The position numbers and the translations under genes were made by a program. The notes below the pieces were generated by a model. The model searched no databases, was not told the DNA's origin, and was given only the letters and a program-made list of their open reading frames with translations. From Bacteroidetes bacterium UBA2364 (GTDB taxonomy: Bacteria > Bacteroidota > Rhodothermia > Rhodothermales > UBA2364), in NCBI GenBank assembly GCA_002344075.1, contig DDTM01000076.1, positions 69,435 through 75,532 of the forward strand: 6,098 nucleotides of DNA, in the 5' to 3' direction. This document shows positions 1-6,035 of this stretch, piece after piece (the stretch's first letter is position 1; each line of letters opens with the position of its first letter).

Positions 1-2
1 AT

Positions 3-491
3 TTGTTAGAGACAACAAAAGGTTCAAGAGTGGTAACACTTAGTAGTAATGCTCACAGAAGTGCAATAATTGACTTTGATAATTTTCGTTTAGAAAAAGA
101 ATACAATGCTTGGAGAGAGTACGGTCAAAGTAAATTAGCAGACTTAATTTTTGCGTTAGAATTTGAAAAAAGATTGAGAAAAAATGGCAAACAATTGATG
201 TCGTTAGCGTCACATCCAGGTTACAGCGAAACAGATTTACAAAAATATATGGACAAAGATATGTTGGCATCCTTAACATTAATGACTGCAAAAGATGGAG
301 CTCAGCCTACTATAACCGCTTGTTTAAGCGAAGAGGCAAAAGGTGGGCAATATTGGGGTCCAGATGGACACGATGAGCAAAGAGGTAAGCCAGGATTGGC
401 AAAAATATCTCCAGTAGCATTAGACGAAACATTGAACGCTAAACTTTGGGATTGGGCAAAAGAAGCAACAGGAGTAAACTTCCCTTTCTAA
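3..491 (+). CDS. Short-chain dehydrogenase/reductase (SDR), C-terminal part, 5' truncated by window edge
   Basis: The reading frame is already open at the window edge, so the TTG at position 3 is not a credible start; the N-terminal Rossmann half (TGxxxGIG and NNAG motifs) must lie upstream. The visible 162 residues keep the second half of the SDR active site: the catalytic Ser in the VVTLSSNAH strand (visible residues 14/15), and Tyr40 with Lys44 in the YGQSK form of the YxxxK motif. An HPG motif (visible 71-73) follows, as in retinol-dehydrogenase/WW-oxidoreductase-like classical SDRs. The end, with GGQYWGPDGH and a Trp-rich helix, resembles bacterial members of that group. By family it is a cytosolic NAD(P)-dependent oxidoreductase; the substrate cannot be told. 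An AraC-type regulator follows 43 bp downstream on the same strand, probably co-transcribed. The gene is AT-rich, unlike the genes from 1673 on. Confidence 0.9.
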   Translation: MLETTKGSRVVTLSSNAHRSAIIDFDNFRLEKEYNAWREYGQSKLADLIFALEFEKRLRKNGKQLMSLASHPGYSETDLQKYMDKDMLASLTLMTAKDGAQPTITACLSEEAKGGQYWGPDGHDEQRGKPGLAKISPVALDETLNAKLWDWAKEATGVNFPF

Positions 492-534
492 AAGGCTTTT
501 TAAATATTAACATAGCAATTGGTACATTATAAAT

Positions 535-1452
535 ATGACAATTCCCGTAAGATTAAAAAGTATCAGCGAACTTCATAAGTTCAACAACATAGCGCCACCT
601 AATCATCCATTGATTAGTTTGATTGATTACAGCGAAATAAAACCAACACCTGTTAACAATGAACTAAAATGGGTGCAAGAATTTTATACAATTTCTATCA
701 AACGAAATGTAGTTGGTAAATATCGCTATGGTCAAGAATCATATGATTTTGATGAAGGGTTAATGACTTTTTTTTCACCAGAGCAAGTTATTTCAGTCCA
801 ACTTATTGAAGAAAATTTGAATAGTAAACCTTCAGGATGGATTTTAGCAATTCATCCTGATTTTTTATTTGGTTCTTCGTTAGCAGCAAATATCAAAAAA
901 TATTCATTCCTAAATTATTCTGTTAGAGAGGCACTTTTTTTATCTGAAAAAGAAGAAAATACAATCTACGAAATACTTCAAAACATAAAAGGAGAATATC
1001 AAGGTAACCTTGACCAGTTCAGCCAGCATATAATAATTAGTCAGTTAGAATTATTACTTAACTATGCCGAACGCTATTATCAACGACAATTTTTAACTCG
1101 TAAAATTTCAAATCATCAAATATTAGATAGATTAGAAACTATTTTGGAAGATTATTTTAATAGCGATACTATTTTAAATATAGGCTTGCCGACCGTTCAG
1201 TATATATCACAAAATCTAAATCTTACCCCAGATTATTTAAGCACTATGCTAAAAAGTTTGACAGGACAAACTACACAACAACACATACACAACAAATTGA
1301 TTGAAAAAGCTAAAGTGAAACTATCAACCACCAATTTATCAGTTAGTGAAATTGCCTATGAATTAGGTTTTGAGCATCCACAATCATTCAACAAGCTATT
1401 TAAATCCAAGACAAAACAAACACCGAAGGAATTTAGAGCATCATATAATTGA
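535..1452 (+). CDS. AraC/XylS-family transcriptional regulator
   Basis: This is a complete 305-residue protein, a normal length for the AraC family. Residues about 1-185 form a divergent sensor region that I cannot assign to a ligand class; its first half is beta-rich and it ends in helices. Residues about 205-305 are the C-terminal DNA-binding domain with two helix-turn-helix motifs. The first is at about 218-241 (VQYISQNLNLTPDYLSTMLK). The second is at about 269-291 (VSEIAYELGFEHPQSFNKLF), followed by the family signature ending TPKEFR. It probably regulates the SDR gene just upstream, since AraC regulators often sit beside an oxidoreductase they control; that is inference. The ATG at 535 is preceded by an AT-rich leader without a Shine-Dalgarno sequence, as is usual in Bacteroidota. 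An attC-like structure begins 12 bp after the stop codon. The gene is strongly AT-rich, matching the SDR and not the genes to the right. Confidence 0.93.
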   Translation: MTIPVRLKSISELHKFNNIAPPNHPLISLIDYSEIKPTPVNNELKWVQEFYTISIKRNVVGKYRYGQESYDFDEGLMTFFSPEQVISVQLIEENLNSKPSGWILAIHPDFLFGSSLAANIKKYSFLNYSVREALFLSEKEENTIYEILQNIKGEYQGNLDQFSQHIIISQLELLLNYAERYYQRQFLTRKISNHQILDRLETILEDYFNSDTILNIGLPTVQYISQNLNLTPDYLSTMLKSLTGQTTQQHIHNKLIEKAKVKLSTTNLSVSEIAYELGFEHPQSFNKLFKSKTKQTPKEFRASYN

Positions 1453-1464
1453 ATAAAGACGAAC

Positions 1465-1603
1465 GCACAACATCGGTTTTGTGCAAGTGGGACTGAAGTG
1501 CTAAATTGAATATTTGTAATTCTATTCAGTTTTTGTACTAAATTTGAACTGACGTATTTCAAAAACCCACCTGCATAAAGCGGTAAACCGGTATAGGTTG
1601 AAT
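1465..1603 (+). mobile_element. attC-like recombination site (large imperfect hairpin after the araC-type gene)
   Basis: The element starts with GCACAAC (1465-1471), which matches the R'' consensus RYYYAAC at six of seven positions. It ends with GTTGAAT (1597-1603), which matches the R' consensus GTTRRRY exactly. Between them the strand folds back in two blocks. The outer stem pairs 1474-1491 with 1566-1583, built on GTGCAAGTGGG against CCCACCTGCAT with one A/C mismatch and G-T wobbles. The inner stem pairs 1497-1511 with 1524-1539 around a 12-nt loop. CGCACAAC (1464-1471) can also pair with GTTG and TGCG at 1597-1606 if two bases bulge out. Extrahelical bases, a length near 139 bp and a position just after a stop codon all suit an integron attC site. 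No integrase gene is present, so it could instead be another Bacteroidota intergenic repeat. Confidence 0.5.
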
Positions 1604-1672
1604 GCGGTACACCTCAGAAAAGTGGTGATAGCACGGCGATAAAGTCTCAGTGTGCTGTGGGTTTACTACCGT

Positions 1673-3391
1673 TTATTGGCCTGATTTAGGGATAAAGAGG
1701 AAATTACTCCGAATTTGGTTGCTACCAAAAGATCCGAGTACGGGTTTGGGCTGTAGGGTTTCCAAGTAGCCATAGAGCTTAGGAATGGTCATGATGTCGC
1801 CAGTTTGGCTATGGTTTTGTAGGGCTTCGATTAGTTTTCCGGTAAACGGCGAATGCCCGTTTGGGGCACCATCCGAAACATATTCTTTTCCTCCGGCAGT
1901 GAGGAATTGTCGGGTTTTGAATTGCAGTTCGCGTTGTATAAAGGCTGCCCGTTCTGCCTGGGCTGAAGGCGCATCTCCACGGTCGGTTGAAAGTGCAATA
2001 TTAGGGTCAAATGTGCCGCCAAAGCAAACGTCCATCACCAAAAAAAGATGGTTGGCCGGAATTTTTTCCACTACTTCGCGTAGGTAGCTCTGGGGTATGT
2101 AGCTATTGCGAACCACGTCTGTCAGGCGTGAGTCTTTGGTAACGATATAACCACTTTGTCCCACTTCGTCGAAGCTACCATGACCGGCAACAAAAAGGAA
2201 AAGTTGGTCATCCTCGGCAAAAGAACGTTGCATGTATTCCCGTACTTTCAGTAAAAAAGCCTCCTTTGTCGGGTTTTTTAAGACTTCCGTTTCAAAGCCA
2301 TATTTTTCACGGAGAAGGCTTGCCAGCACAGTGGCATCTTTTTCCGGATTGTTCAACGGTTTCCATTCGTCGTAGCGGTCGGTGGCAATTAAAAGCGCAT
2401 AGTCACGTCCGCTGCGTCCGAGTACCTTGAGTGGACGATCGGCTAAAAAGGCTTGATGGGCTAAGTTTCCGTCGCGGTCTTGTGCATAAATTACCACACT
2501 ATTTTCGCCTTCTTGCAGGGCAATTTGGGTTTTAAAATAACCATTTGCCTGCAACGCGATGGGTTTCCCATTAATTAAAACCGTCGTAACTTGTTGGTCA
2601 TCAGTTGCAATACCTTTGATGGTCAAGGAGTCTTTTTGAACGACAACCTTGCCACTCATGCCTCGGATCATTTCGAGTTCAGGTTCAATCAACGTGATTT
2701 GTGGTGCCGAAATATCTGTTCCAACTTCTTCTGCAAATACTTCATATTGGGCTTCGTGGCGGTTTCCGAAAGCATCTTCAGCCTCTACCTGTACGATGTT
2801 TTTTCCTTTTAGAAGGGAGAACGTGGTTTGAAACTCCTCTTGTTGGAGAGGAACGGGTATCCCATTCACTTTGAAGTGTCTCAGTTCGTTCTCGTCTCGA
2901 ATGGTTCCGGAAAGGGTGAACTGCGTCGCGTGTGTCCGAAAAGGCTTGTCGGACTGGAGTTTTGGGGCCAATTCCACTAATGGGGCCTGTGTGTCGGTGA
3001 GCAGAACCAAGGGATATGCCTCGCGTAAAATGTTTCCTTTTGTATCAGAAGCCTCTATAGAAAGCAGGTTCTCACCAGTGCTCAGTTGGATCTGGACAGA
3101 AAAAGTGCCATCATGGTTCAGTGTAAGTACTTCCCCATTAATGGTAAGCGATGTGACGGGATTTTCGTCTTGTATATAACCCTGAATACGCATCACTGGA
3201 CGAAATACCTGAACAGCCTCCCGCAGATTGAGTTTAGGACTAACGAAATAAACTACTGGAGGTGTTTTGTCGGGTGCCATACGAATGGTCGAAAGTATGG
3301 ACTGACCACTAAACCGTTTTTGTGGATATGCCGATTGACCAGCGATGCACACAAGCCCTAAGCCAACCACAAACATTTTTAGATAATTCAT
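1673..3391 (-). CDS. Exported caspase-like (peptidase C14) protein with three Ig-like repeats
   Basis: This 572-residue protein has a Sec signal peptide at about 1-22 (Lys5, hydrophobic core 6-18, likely cleavage near GQSA); Cys15 is not in a proper lipobox. Three tandem Ig-like repeats follow at about 43-134, 135-221 and 229-317. Each has an NG turn (85, 176, 274), an LxxGxN segment and an AxDxxGN-like end (near 120, 210, 309). The caspase-fold domain spans about 328-568, with catalytic His404 in the VAGHGSFD motif and catalytic Cys456 in the MDVCFGG motif. Both are intact, so it is predicted to be an active cysteine peptidase. Family members usually cleave after basic or acidic residues; which applies here cannot be read. 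Predicted location is the periplasm or cell exterior. The gene begins 13 bp after the stop of the small anchored protein upstream, so the two are probably an operon. No Shine-Dalgarno sequence is visible. Confidence 0.93.
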   Translation of the reverse strand: MNYLKMFVVGLGLVCIAGQSAYPQKRFSGQSILSTIRMAPDKTPPVVYFVSPKLNLREAVQVFRPVMRIQGYIQDENPVTSLTINGEVLTLNHDGTFSVQIQLSTGENLLSIEASDTKGNILREAYPLVLLTDTQAPLVELAPKLQSDKPFRTHATQFTLSGTIRDENELRHFKVNGIPVPLQQEEFQTTFSLLKGKNIVQVEAEDAFGNRHEAQYEVFAEEVGTDISAPQITLIEPELEMIRGMSGKVVVQKDSLTIKGIATDDQQVTTVLINGKPIALQANGYFKTQIALQEGENSVVIYAQDRDGNLAHQAFLADRPLKVLGRSGRDYALLIATDRYDEWKPLNNPEKDATVLASLLREKYGFETEVLKNPTKEAFLLKVREYMQRSFAEDDQLFLFVAGHGSFDEVGQSGYIVTKDSRLTDVVRNSYIPQSYLREVVEKIPANHLFLVMDVCFGGTFDPNIALSTDRGDAPSAQAERAAFIQRELQFKTRQFLTAGGKEYVSDGAPNGHSPFTGKLIEALQNHSQTGDIMTIPKLYGYLETLQPKPVLGSFGSNQIRSNFLFIPKSGQ

Positions 3392-3404
3392 ATGTGCGCT
3401 GTTT

Positions 3405-3863
3405 TCAATGAGAAGCGGATGAAGGCTTGGGAGGCGGATTGGGCAAAGCCGTTATTTGCCGCCAGATAAACCAAGAAATGCCGGATGTAATTACCGTGAT
3501 TCCGGCGCCGTACACCCACTTTGGTTTTGGCTCGGTGGCTTCAATAACAAAAACCACCTGATCGCTCTGAATGCCTTCCGGGAAATCTTTGAATACCTCC
3601 CACACTATTTTTTTTTGTGGTCCGCTGGGTATTTTGTGTCCTACATCTCCATGGGTTGTTGACAGGCGTAGCCGAGACTGGCCGCCATCCAAAGAAATAT
3701 AGGGTTGAACGGAATAGCGTCCTTTCGGTTTCCCGATGAGGTCGTAAGAGAGCAAGATTTGATCTCCAGTTCGTTGGAATGCAACATTTGCCACTTTACG
3801 TGGCTGAGCGGCGGTGAAAAACGTGCCTACAAACCAAATCATCAACAACCAAAACAAACGCAT
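3405..3863 (-). CDS. Membrane-anchored periplasmic protein of unknown function, caspase operon partner
   Basis: I chose the ATG at 3863 because it begins a convincing signal sequence (MRLFWLLMIWFVGTFFTAA, likely cleaved before QPRKV). The frame stays open to 3995, but the extra 44 residues would precede the signal peptide and overlap the start of the divergent kinase. The 152-residue product has a beta-rich domain at about 20-118. Its landmarks are a YDL segment, a DGG turn, GDVG, a KKIVWEV strand and a closing VVFVIEA strand. I recall this pattern from small Bacteroidota periplasmic domains found beside caspase and sulfatase-modifying-factor proteins; that is unverified. A predicted membrane helix (about 120-140, WVYGAGITVITSGISWFIW) and a proline-rich tail (LPNPPPKP) follow. 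The likely topology puts the domain in the periplasm with a C-terminal anchor. It is the first gene of the leftward operon and diverges from the kinase. No catalytic motif is visible. Confidence 0.82.
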   Translation of the reverse strand: MRLFWLLMIWFVGTFFTAAQPRKVANVAFQRTGDQILLSYDLIGKPKGRYSVQPYISLDGGQSRLRLSTTHGDVGHKIPSGPQKKIVWEVFKDFPEGIQSDQVVFVIEATEPKPKWVYGAGITVITSGISWFIWRQITALPNPPPKPSSASH

Positions 3864-3971
3864 CCTGAAATCAACCGAGGAAAAAAGAGGTTCAAAAGAA
3901 CTGTTTCTGCTTAATCGGTTTAAAATACGTATTTTACGGATATTCCCCAAATTCCGAACAACAGGATATAG
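3864..3971. promoter_or_regulatory. Divergent promoter region between the caspase operon and the kinase gene
   Basis: This 108-bp spacer separates the start of the leftward small-protein/caspase operon from the start of the rightward kinase, so it must hold promoters for both. It is more AT-rich than the flanking genes. I see no convincing match to the Bacteroidota promoter consensus (TTG at -33, TAnnTTTG at -7). The TATTTTA at either edge of the central palindrome is a partial match to the -7 element on each strand. Confidence 0.6.
3921..3936. promoter_or_regulatory. Perfect 16-bp palindrome, candidate operator or symmetric promoter element
   Basis: TAAAATACGTATTTTA is identical to its own reverse complement. 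It sits 57 bp upstream of the leftward start and 35 bp upstream of the rightward start, between two divergent genes. Such symmetry suits a dimeric regulator binding site. Alternatively the two TATTTTA halves could act as back-to-back -7 regions. AT-rich palindromes also arise by chance, so the assignment is tentative. Confidence 0.4.
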
Positions 3972-5351
3972 ATGGCAAAAACAGTCTTGGCACAAAATTT
4001 TGGGCGATATCAGCTTTTAGAACCTATTGGTCAGGGTGGAATGGGAACTGTGTATCGCGCTTATGATCCGTTATTGGATAGAAGTGTCGCCCTGAAGCGA
4101 TTATCTCCGGATCTGGTTTCGGATCCTGCCTTGCTGGCGCGTTTTGAACAAGAATCCCGATTAATGGCGCAGGTACATCATCCGCAGATTGTAACGGTTT
4201 TTGATGCTGGCGATGTGGAAGGTCAGCCTTTTTTGACAATGGCCTTGGTGCAAGGGGAGCCGCTACACCGTTTTGCTGCTTCCCAGAGCCGTGCCTTTTC
4301 CTTAGAACAAGTCATTGTTTGGGGAAAACAAGTGGCCAATGCCTTGGCGGCGCTACATGAAAAAGGGATCTTACATCGTGATCTGAAACCCGATAACCTG
4401 ATTCGAACACACAATAATCAATTGATTCTGACCGATTTTGGGATCGCAATTCGGGCTGCTGAGCGACAAACAGTGCGGATATTTGAAGGTACGCCCGAAT
4501 ATGCCAGTCCGGAGCAGTTTTCCGGCGAGAAACCCAGCCAGACAAGCGATGTGTACAGTTTTGGAGCGCTCCTTTTTTGGATGCTGGCTGGAAGGCCACC
4601 CTTCGAGGGAGACTCCTTCGAAGCATTGCAGAAGGCTGTTTTGTCTTATCCTGCTCCCGATATCCGTCTATGGCGAAAAGATGTACCAGAGGCAGTTTCT
4701 ATATTGATTCAACGTTGTTTAGAGAAGGAGCCTGCCAAGCGGTTCGAAACGGCCCAAGCAGTTGAACAAGCTTTAGCGGGCGTGTCGGTGCCTACTGCCA
4801 AGTTTAGAAAGTGGCTGGTTGTTATGGTCGTGGTATTGGCGAGTGTCGTGGGCTGGTGGTTTGGGTCTGGAATTGGCGGCGAGCGGGAAGCCGAAGAATG
4901 GTTCCGGGAAGGGCAATCGCGATTTAATGCCGGAAAAACGCAAGAAGCAGCGAAAGCATGGGAAAAATCCGCACGTTTGGGGAAACAGGAAGCCATGCGT
5001 AGCTTGGGAATATTATATGCCGAAGTATTAAACAGGCCAATCCAAGCAGAAAAGTGGTTTCAGGAGGCTGCAAAACGTGGCGATGTGGTTTCGATGCGAG
5101 GTTTAGGCACCTTGTATTACAATGGCAAATCAGGTATCCTGCGCAACACCGTTCGTGCATGTGGTTTTTTTGAGGCGGCTGCTCGGGAGGGGGATGCCGA
5201 ATCTGTTTGTTATCGGGGAGTGTTGCGGTATAATGGCGAGTGTGGAAGCGCACCAGATACCACTCTGGGTATCCGGGACATGCGTATGGCAGCAGATGCC
5301 GGCGTCGCAAAATGCGCCTCCGTACTCCAAACCCTACATGTAGAAGAGTAG
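3972..5351 (+). CDS. Transmembrane Ser/Thr protein kinase (Hanks/PknB type) with Sel1-like repeats
   Basis: The 459-residue protein has a kinase domain at about 12-270. All key elements are present: the glycine-rich loop GQGGMGTVY (20-28), ATP-binding Lys42 in VALK, the alpha-C Glu near 61, HRDLKPDN (135-142) with catalytic Asp137, DFG (155-157), and the activation segment GTPEYASPEQ (173-182). It should therefore be an active RD-type kinase. One membrane helix lies at about 281-297, preceded by the basic FRK, so the kinase is cytoplasmic and the C-terminus extracytoplasmic. Residues about 305-450 form three to four Sel1-like (TPR-related) repeats with LGxLY and KWFQEAAKRGD-type signatures, usually protein-protein interaction modules. 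Four Cys (397, 413, 424, 448) cluster in this outer part and may form disulfides. It is divergent from the caspase operon, suggesting a shared pathway; its substrates are unknown. Many bacterial kinases carry PASTA or TPR sensors; Sel1 is a less common choice. Confidence 0.93.
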   Translation: MAKTVLAQNFGRYQLLEPIGQGGMGTVYRAYDPLLDRSVALKRLSPDLVSDPALLARFEQESRLMAQVHHPQIVTVFDAGDVEGQPFLTMALVQGEPLHRFAASQSRAFSLEQVIVWGKQVANALAALHEKGILHRDLKPDNLIRTHNNQLILTDFGIAIRAAERQTVRIFEGTPEYASPEQFSGEKPSQTSDVYSFGALLFWMLAGRPPFEGDSFEALQKAVLSYPAPDIRLWRKDVPEAVSILIQRCLEKEPAKRFETAQAVEQALAGVSVPTAKFRKWLVVMVVVLASVVGWWFGSGIGGEREAEEWFREGQSRFNAGKTQEAAKAWEKSARLGKQEAMRSLGILYAEVLNRPIQAEKWFQEAAKRGDVVSMRGLGTLYYNGKSGILRNTVRACGFFEAAAREGDAESVCYRGVLRYNGECGSAPDTTLGIRDMRMAADAGVAKCASVLQTLHVEE

Positions 5352-5370
5352 TGGGGTGTTACAATTTTAA

Positions 5371-5389
5371 CGGGACATTAAATGGCCCG
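5371..5389. terminator. Possible bidirectional terminator hairpin between convergent genes
   Basis: CGGG (5371-5374) pairs with CCCG (5386-5389) and CAT (5376-5378) with ATG (5382-5384), leaving one A/G mismatch and a three-base loop. The rightward strand continues into CATTTTATTT, and the leftward strand into TTAAAATTG. It lies 19 bp after the kinase stop and overlaps the last codons and stop of the convergent small gene. The stem is short, so this is a weak prediction. Confidence 0.35.
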
Positions 5390-5782
5390 CATTTTATTTC
5401 CTTTGGCATCGTGTGTAACTTCGGCCAAGCCCAAGTGCTCCATAAGCGGCGGGATGTACATACCAAATCTCCCGCGAAGCCCTTTTTTTAGCCCATACCA
5501 GCCACCATTTGGGTTTTGTTCCGAACGGCCCCACGCTTCTACGGTACCTTCTTTGGCCGGCTTTTGTTCGTCTGCACTGCCCAATTCCATCCAGTCTCCG
5601 TGTGCTTTCAACATCTCGTGTAGGTCATTTAGGCATCTGGCATCGTACATAAGGGTTGTTTTACCAACGACACACATAATGACTTCTTTGTCGTCCTTTA
5701 GTGCTTTGTACATTTCATACTCTGAGGTGAGGGGAGGCGTTTTAAGTTTCCACGGATTTTCTTTTGTTCCTTCGGTAGCCAT
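5378..5782 (-). CDS. Small conserved soluble protein of unknown function
   Basis: The 134-residue product has no signal peptide or membrane segment and is predicted cytosolic. Its blocks look strongly conserved: KENPWKLKTPP near the N-terminus (7-17), a central GDWMELGSADEQKPAKEGT segment (62-80) running into VEAWGRS, and GGWYGLKKGLRGRFGMYIPP (93-112). I recognise the pattern as a widespread small bacterial family of unknown function (I believe the one catalogued as DUF6855, not verified). No catalytic motif stands out; the many Gly, Trp and basic residues in the last third could bind nucleic acid or another polyanion, which is speculation. The ATG at 5782 is preceded by an A-rich leader without a Shine-Dalgarno sequence. 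It runs convergent to the kinase with a 26-bp gap, so there is no reason to place it in the same pathway. An equally long antisense frame is open across it but does not resemble a protein. Confidence 0.85.
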   Translation of the reverse strand: MATEGTKENPWKLKTPPLTSEYEMYKALKDDKEVIMCVVGKTTLMYDARCLNDLHEMLKAHGDWMELGSADEQKPAKEGTVEAWGRSEQNPNGGWYGLKKGLRGRFGMYIPPLMEHLGLAEVTHDAKGNKMRAI

Positions 5783-5920
5783 TGAATTTTTTGGTTAAAA
5801 TGTACGGATTCGGTTTTGAGATTGGTTGTCCACTATAGACCCCGTTTTGTAAAGAGATCTTTTTAGGCACCAAAGCTTTCAGAAGCAGATGTTTTTAATC
5901 GGTAAACACCAATGAGAATA

Positions 5921-6004
5921 AAGGTATTTTGCATTTTTGATACCTCTTAAAGTATTAAAAATGCAAGGCTTTAAACAAGCATATATCAAAATTAAGGTAT
6001 TTTG
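5921..6004. repeat. Pair of 11-bp direct repeats flanking the hairpin
   Basis: AAGGTATTTTG occurs at 5921-5931 and again at 5994-6004, 73 bp apart. Its core AGGTAT also appears inverted as ATACCT at 5940-5945 inside the hairpin. A 7-bp CAAGCAT is likewise repeated at 5976-5982 and 6014-6020. The repeats could be binding sites or the remains of a small mobile element; nothing further can be shown. Confidence 0.45.
5929..5966. terminator. Strong AT-rich hairpin, possible transcription terminator
   Basis: TTGCATTTTT (5929-5938) is the exact reverse complement of AAAAATGCAA (5957-5966). The stem continues inward with a G-T wobble and ATAC/GTAT, giving about 15 pairs around an 8-nt loop. It could terminate a leftward gene entering from the right edge, or act as a processing or regulatory element upstream of the small conserved gene. 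A U-run directly after the stem is not obvious in either direction. Confidence 0.5.
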
Positions 6005-6035
6005 GTCTCAATTCAAGCATGAAGCAAAAAAATAA

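Larger units (their letters stand above)
5783..6035. other. Non-coding stretch upstream of the small conserved gene
   Basis: These 253 bp contain no convincing reading frame on either strand. The part next to 5782 must carry the leftward promoter of the small conserved gene; I find no clear match to the Bacteroidota TTG/TAnnTTTG consensus. The right part holds a strong hairpin and direct repeats that are listed separately. Composition turns AT-rich again from about 5880. Confidence 0.6.

Noticed and set aside
3..5. TTG as the start of the SDR gene
   Set aside because: The protein would lack the whole cofactor-binding half of the SDR fold; the frame is simply cut by the window edge.
1356..1562. 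Minus-strand 68-codon frame over the AraC gene end and the hairpin
   Set aside because: It spans the end of a real gene and the inverted repeat; no protein features support it.
1630..1656. AGCAC/GTGCT hairpin downstream of the caspase gene as a terminator
   Set aside because: Only five pairs around a 17-nt loop and no T-run in the leftward direction; too weak to call.
3346..3351. Cys15 of the caspase as a lipoprotein lipobox
   Set aside because: The residues before Cys15 (L-G-L-V) lack the small residue at -1 and the usual Leu at -3, so an ordinary Sec signal is more likely.
1785..3361. Several plus-strand frames opposite the caspase gene
   Set aside because: They are Cys/Trp/Ser-rich shadows of a gene with clear signal peptide, repeats and catalytic motifs.
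3864..3995. N-terminal extension of the small leftward gene (start at 3995)
   Set aside because: It would place 44 residues with no recognisable feature before a clear signal peptide and overlap the start of the divergent kinase; the ATG at 3863 is the better start.
5382..5798. Plus-strand 138-codon frame opposite the small conserved gene
   Set aside because: Its translation is Ser/Pro/Cys-rich with no family resemblance, while the minus-strand product has well-patterned motif blocks; it is an antisense shadow.
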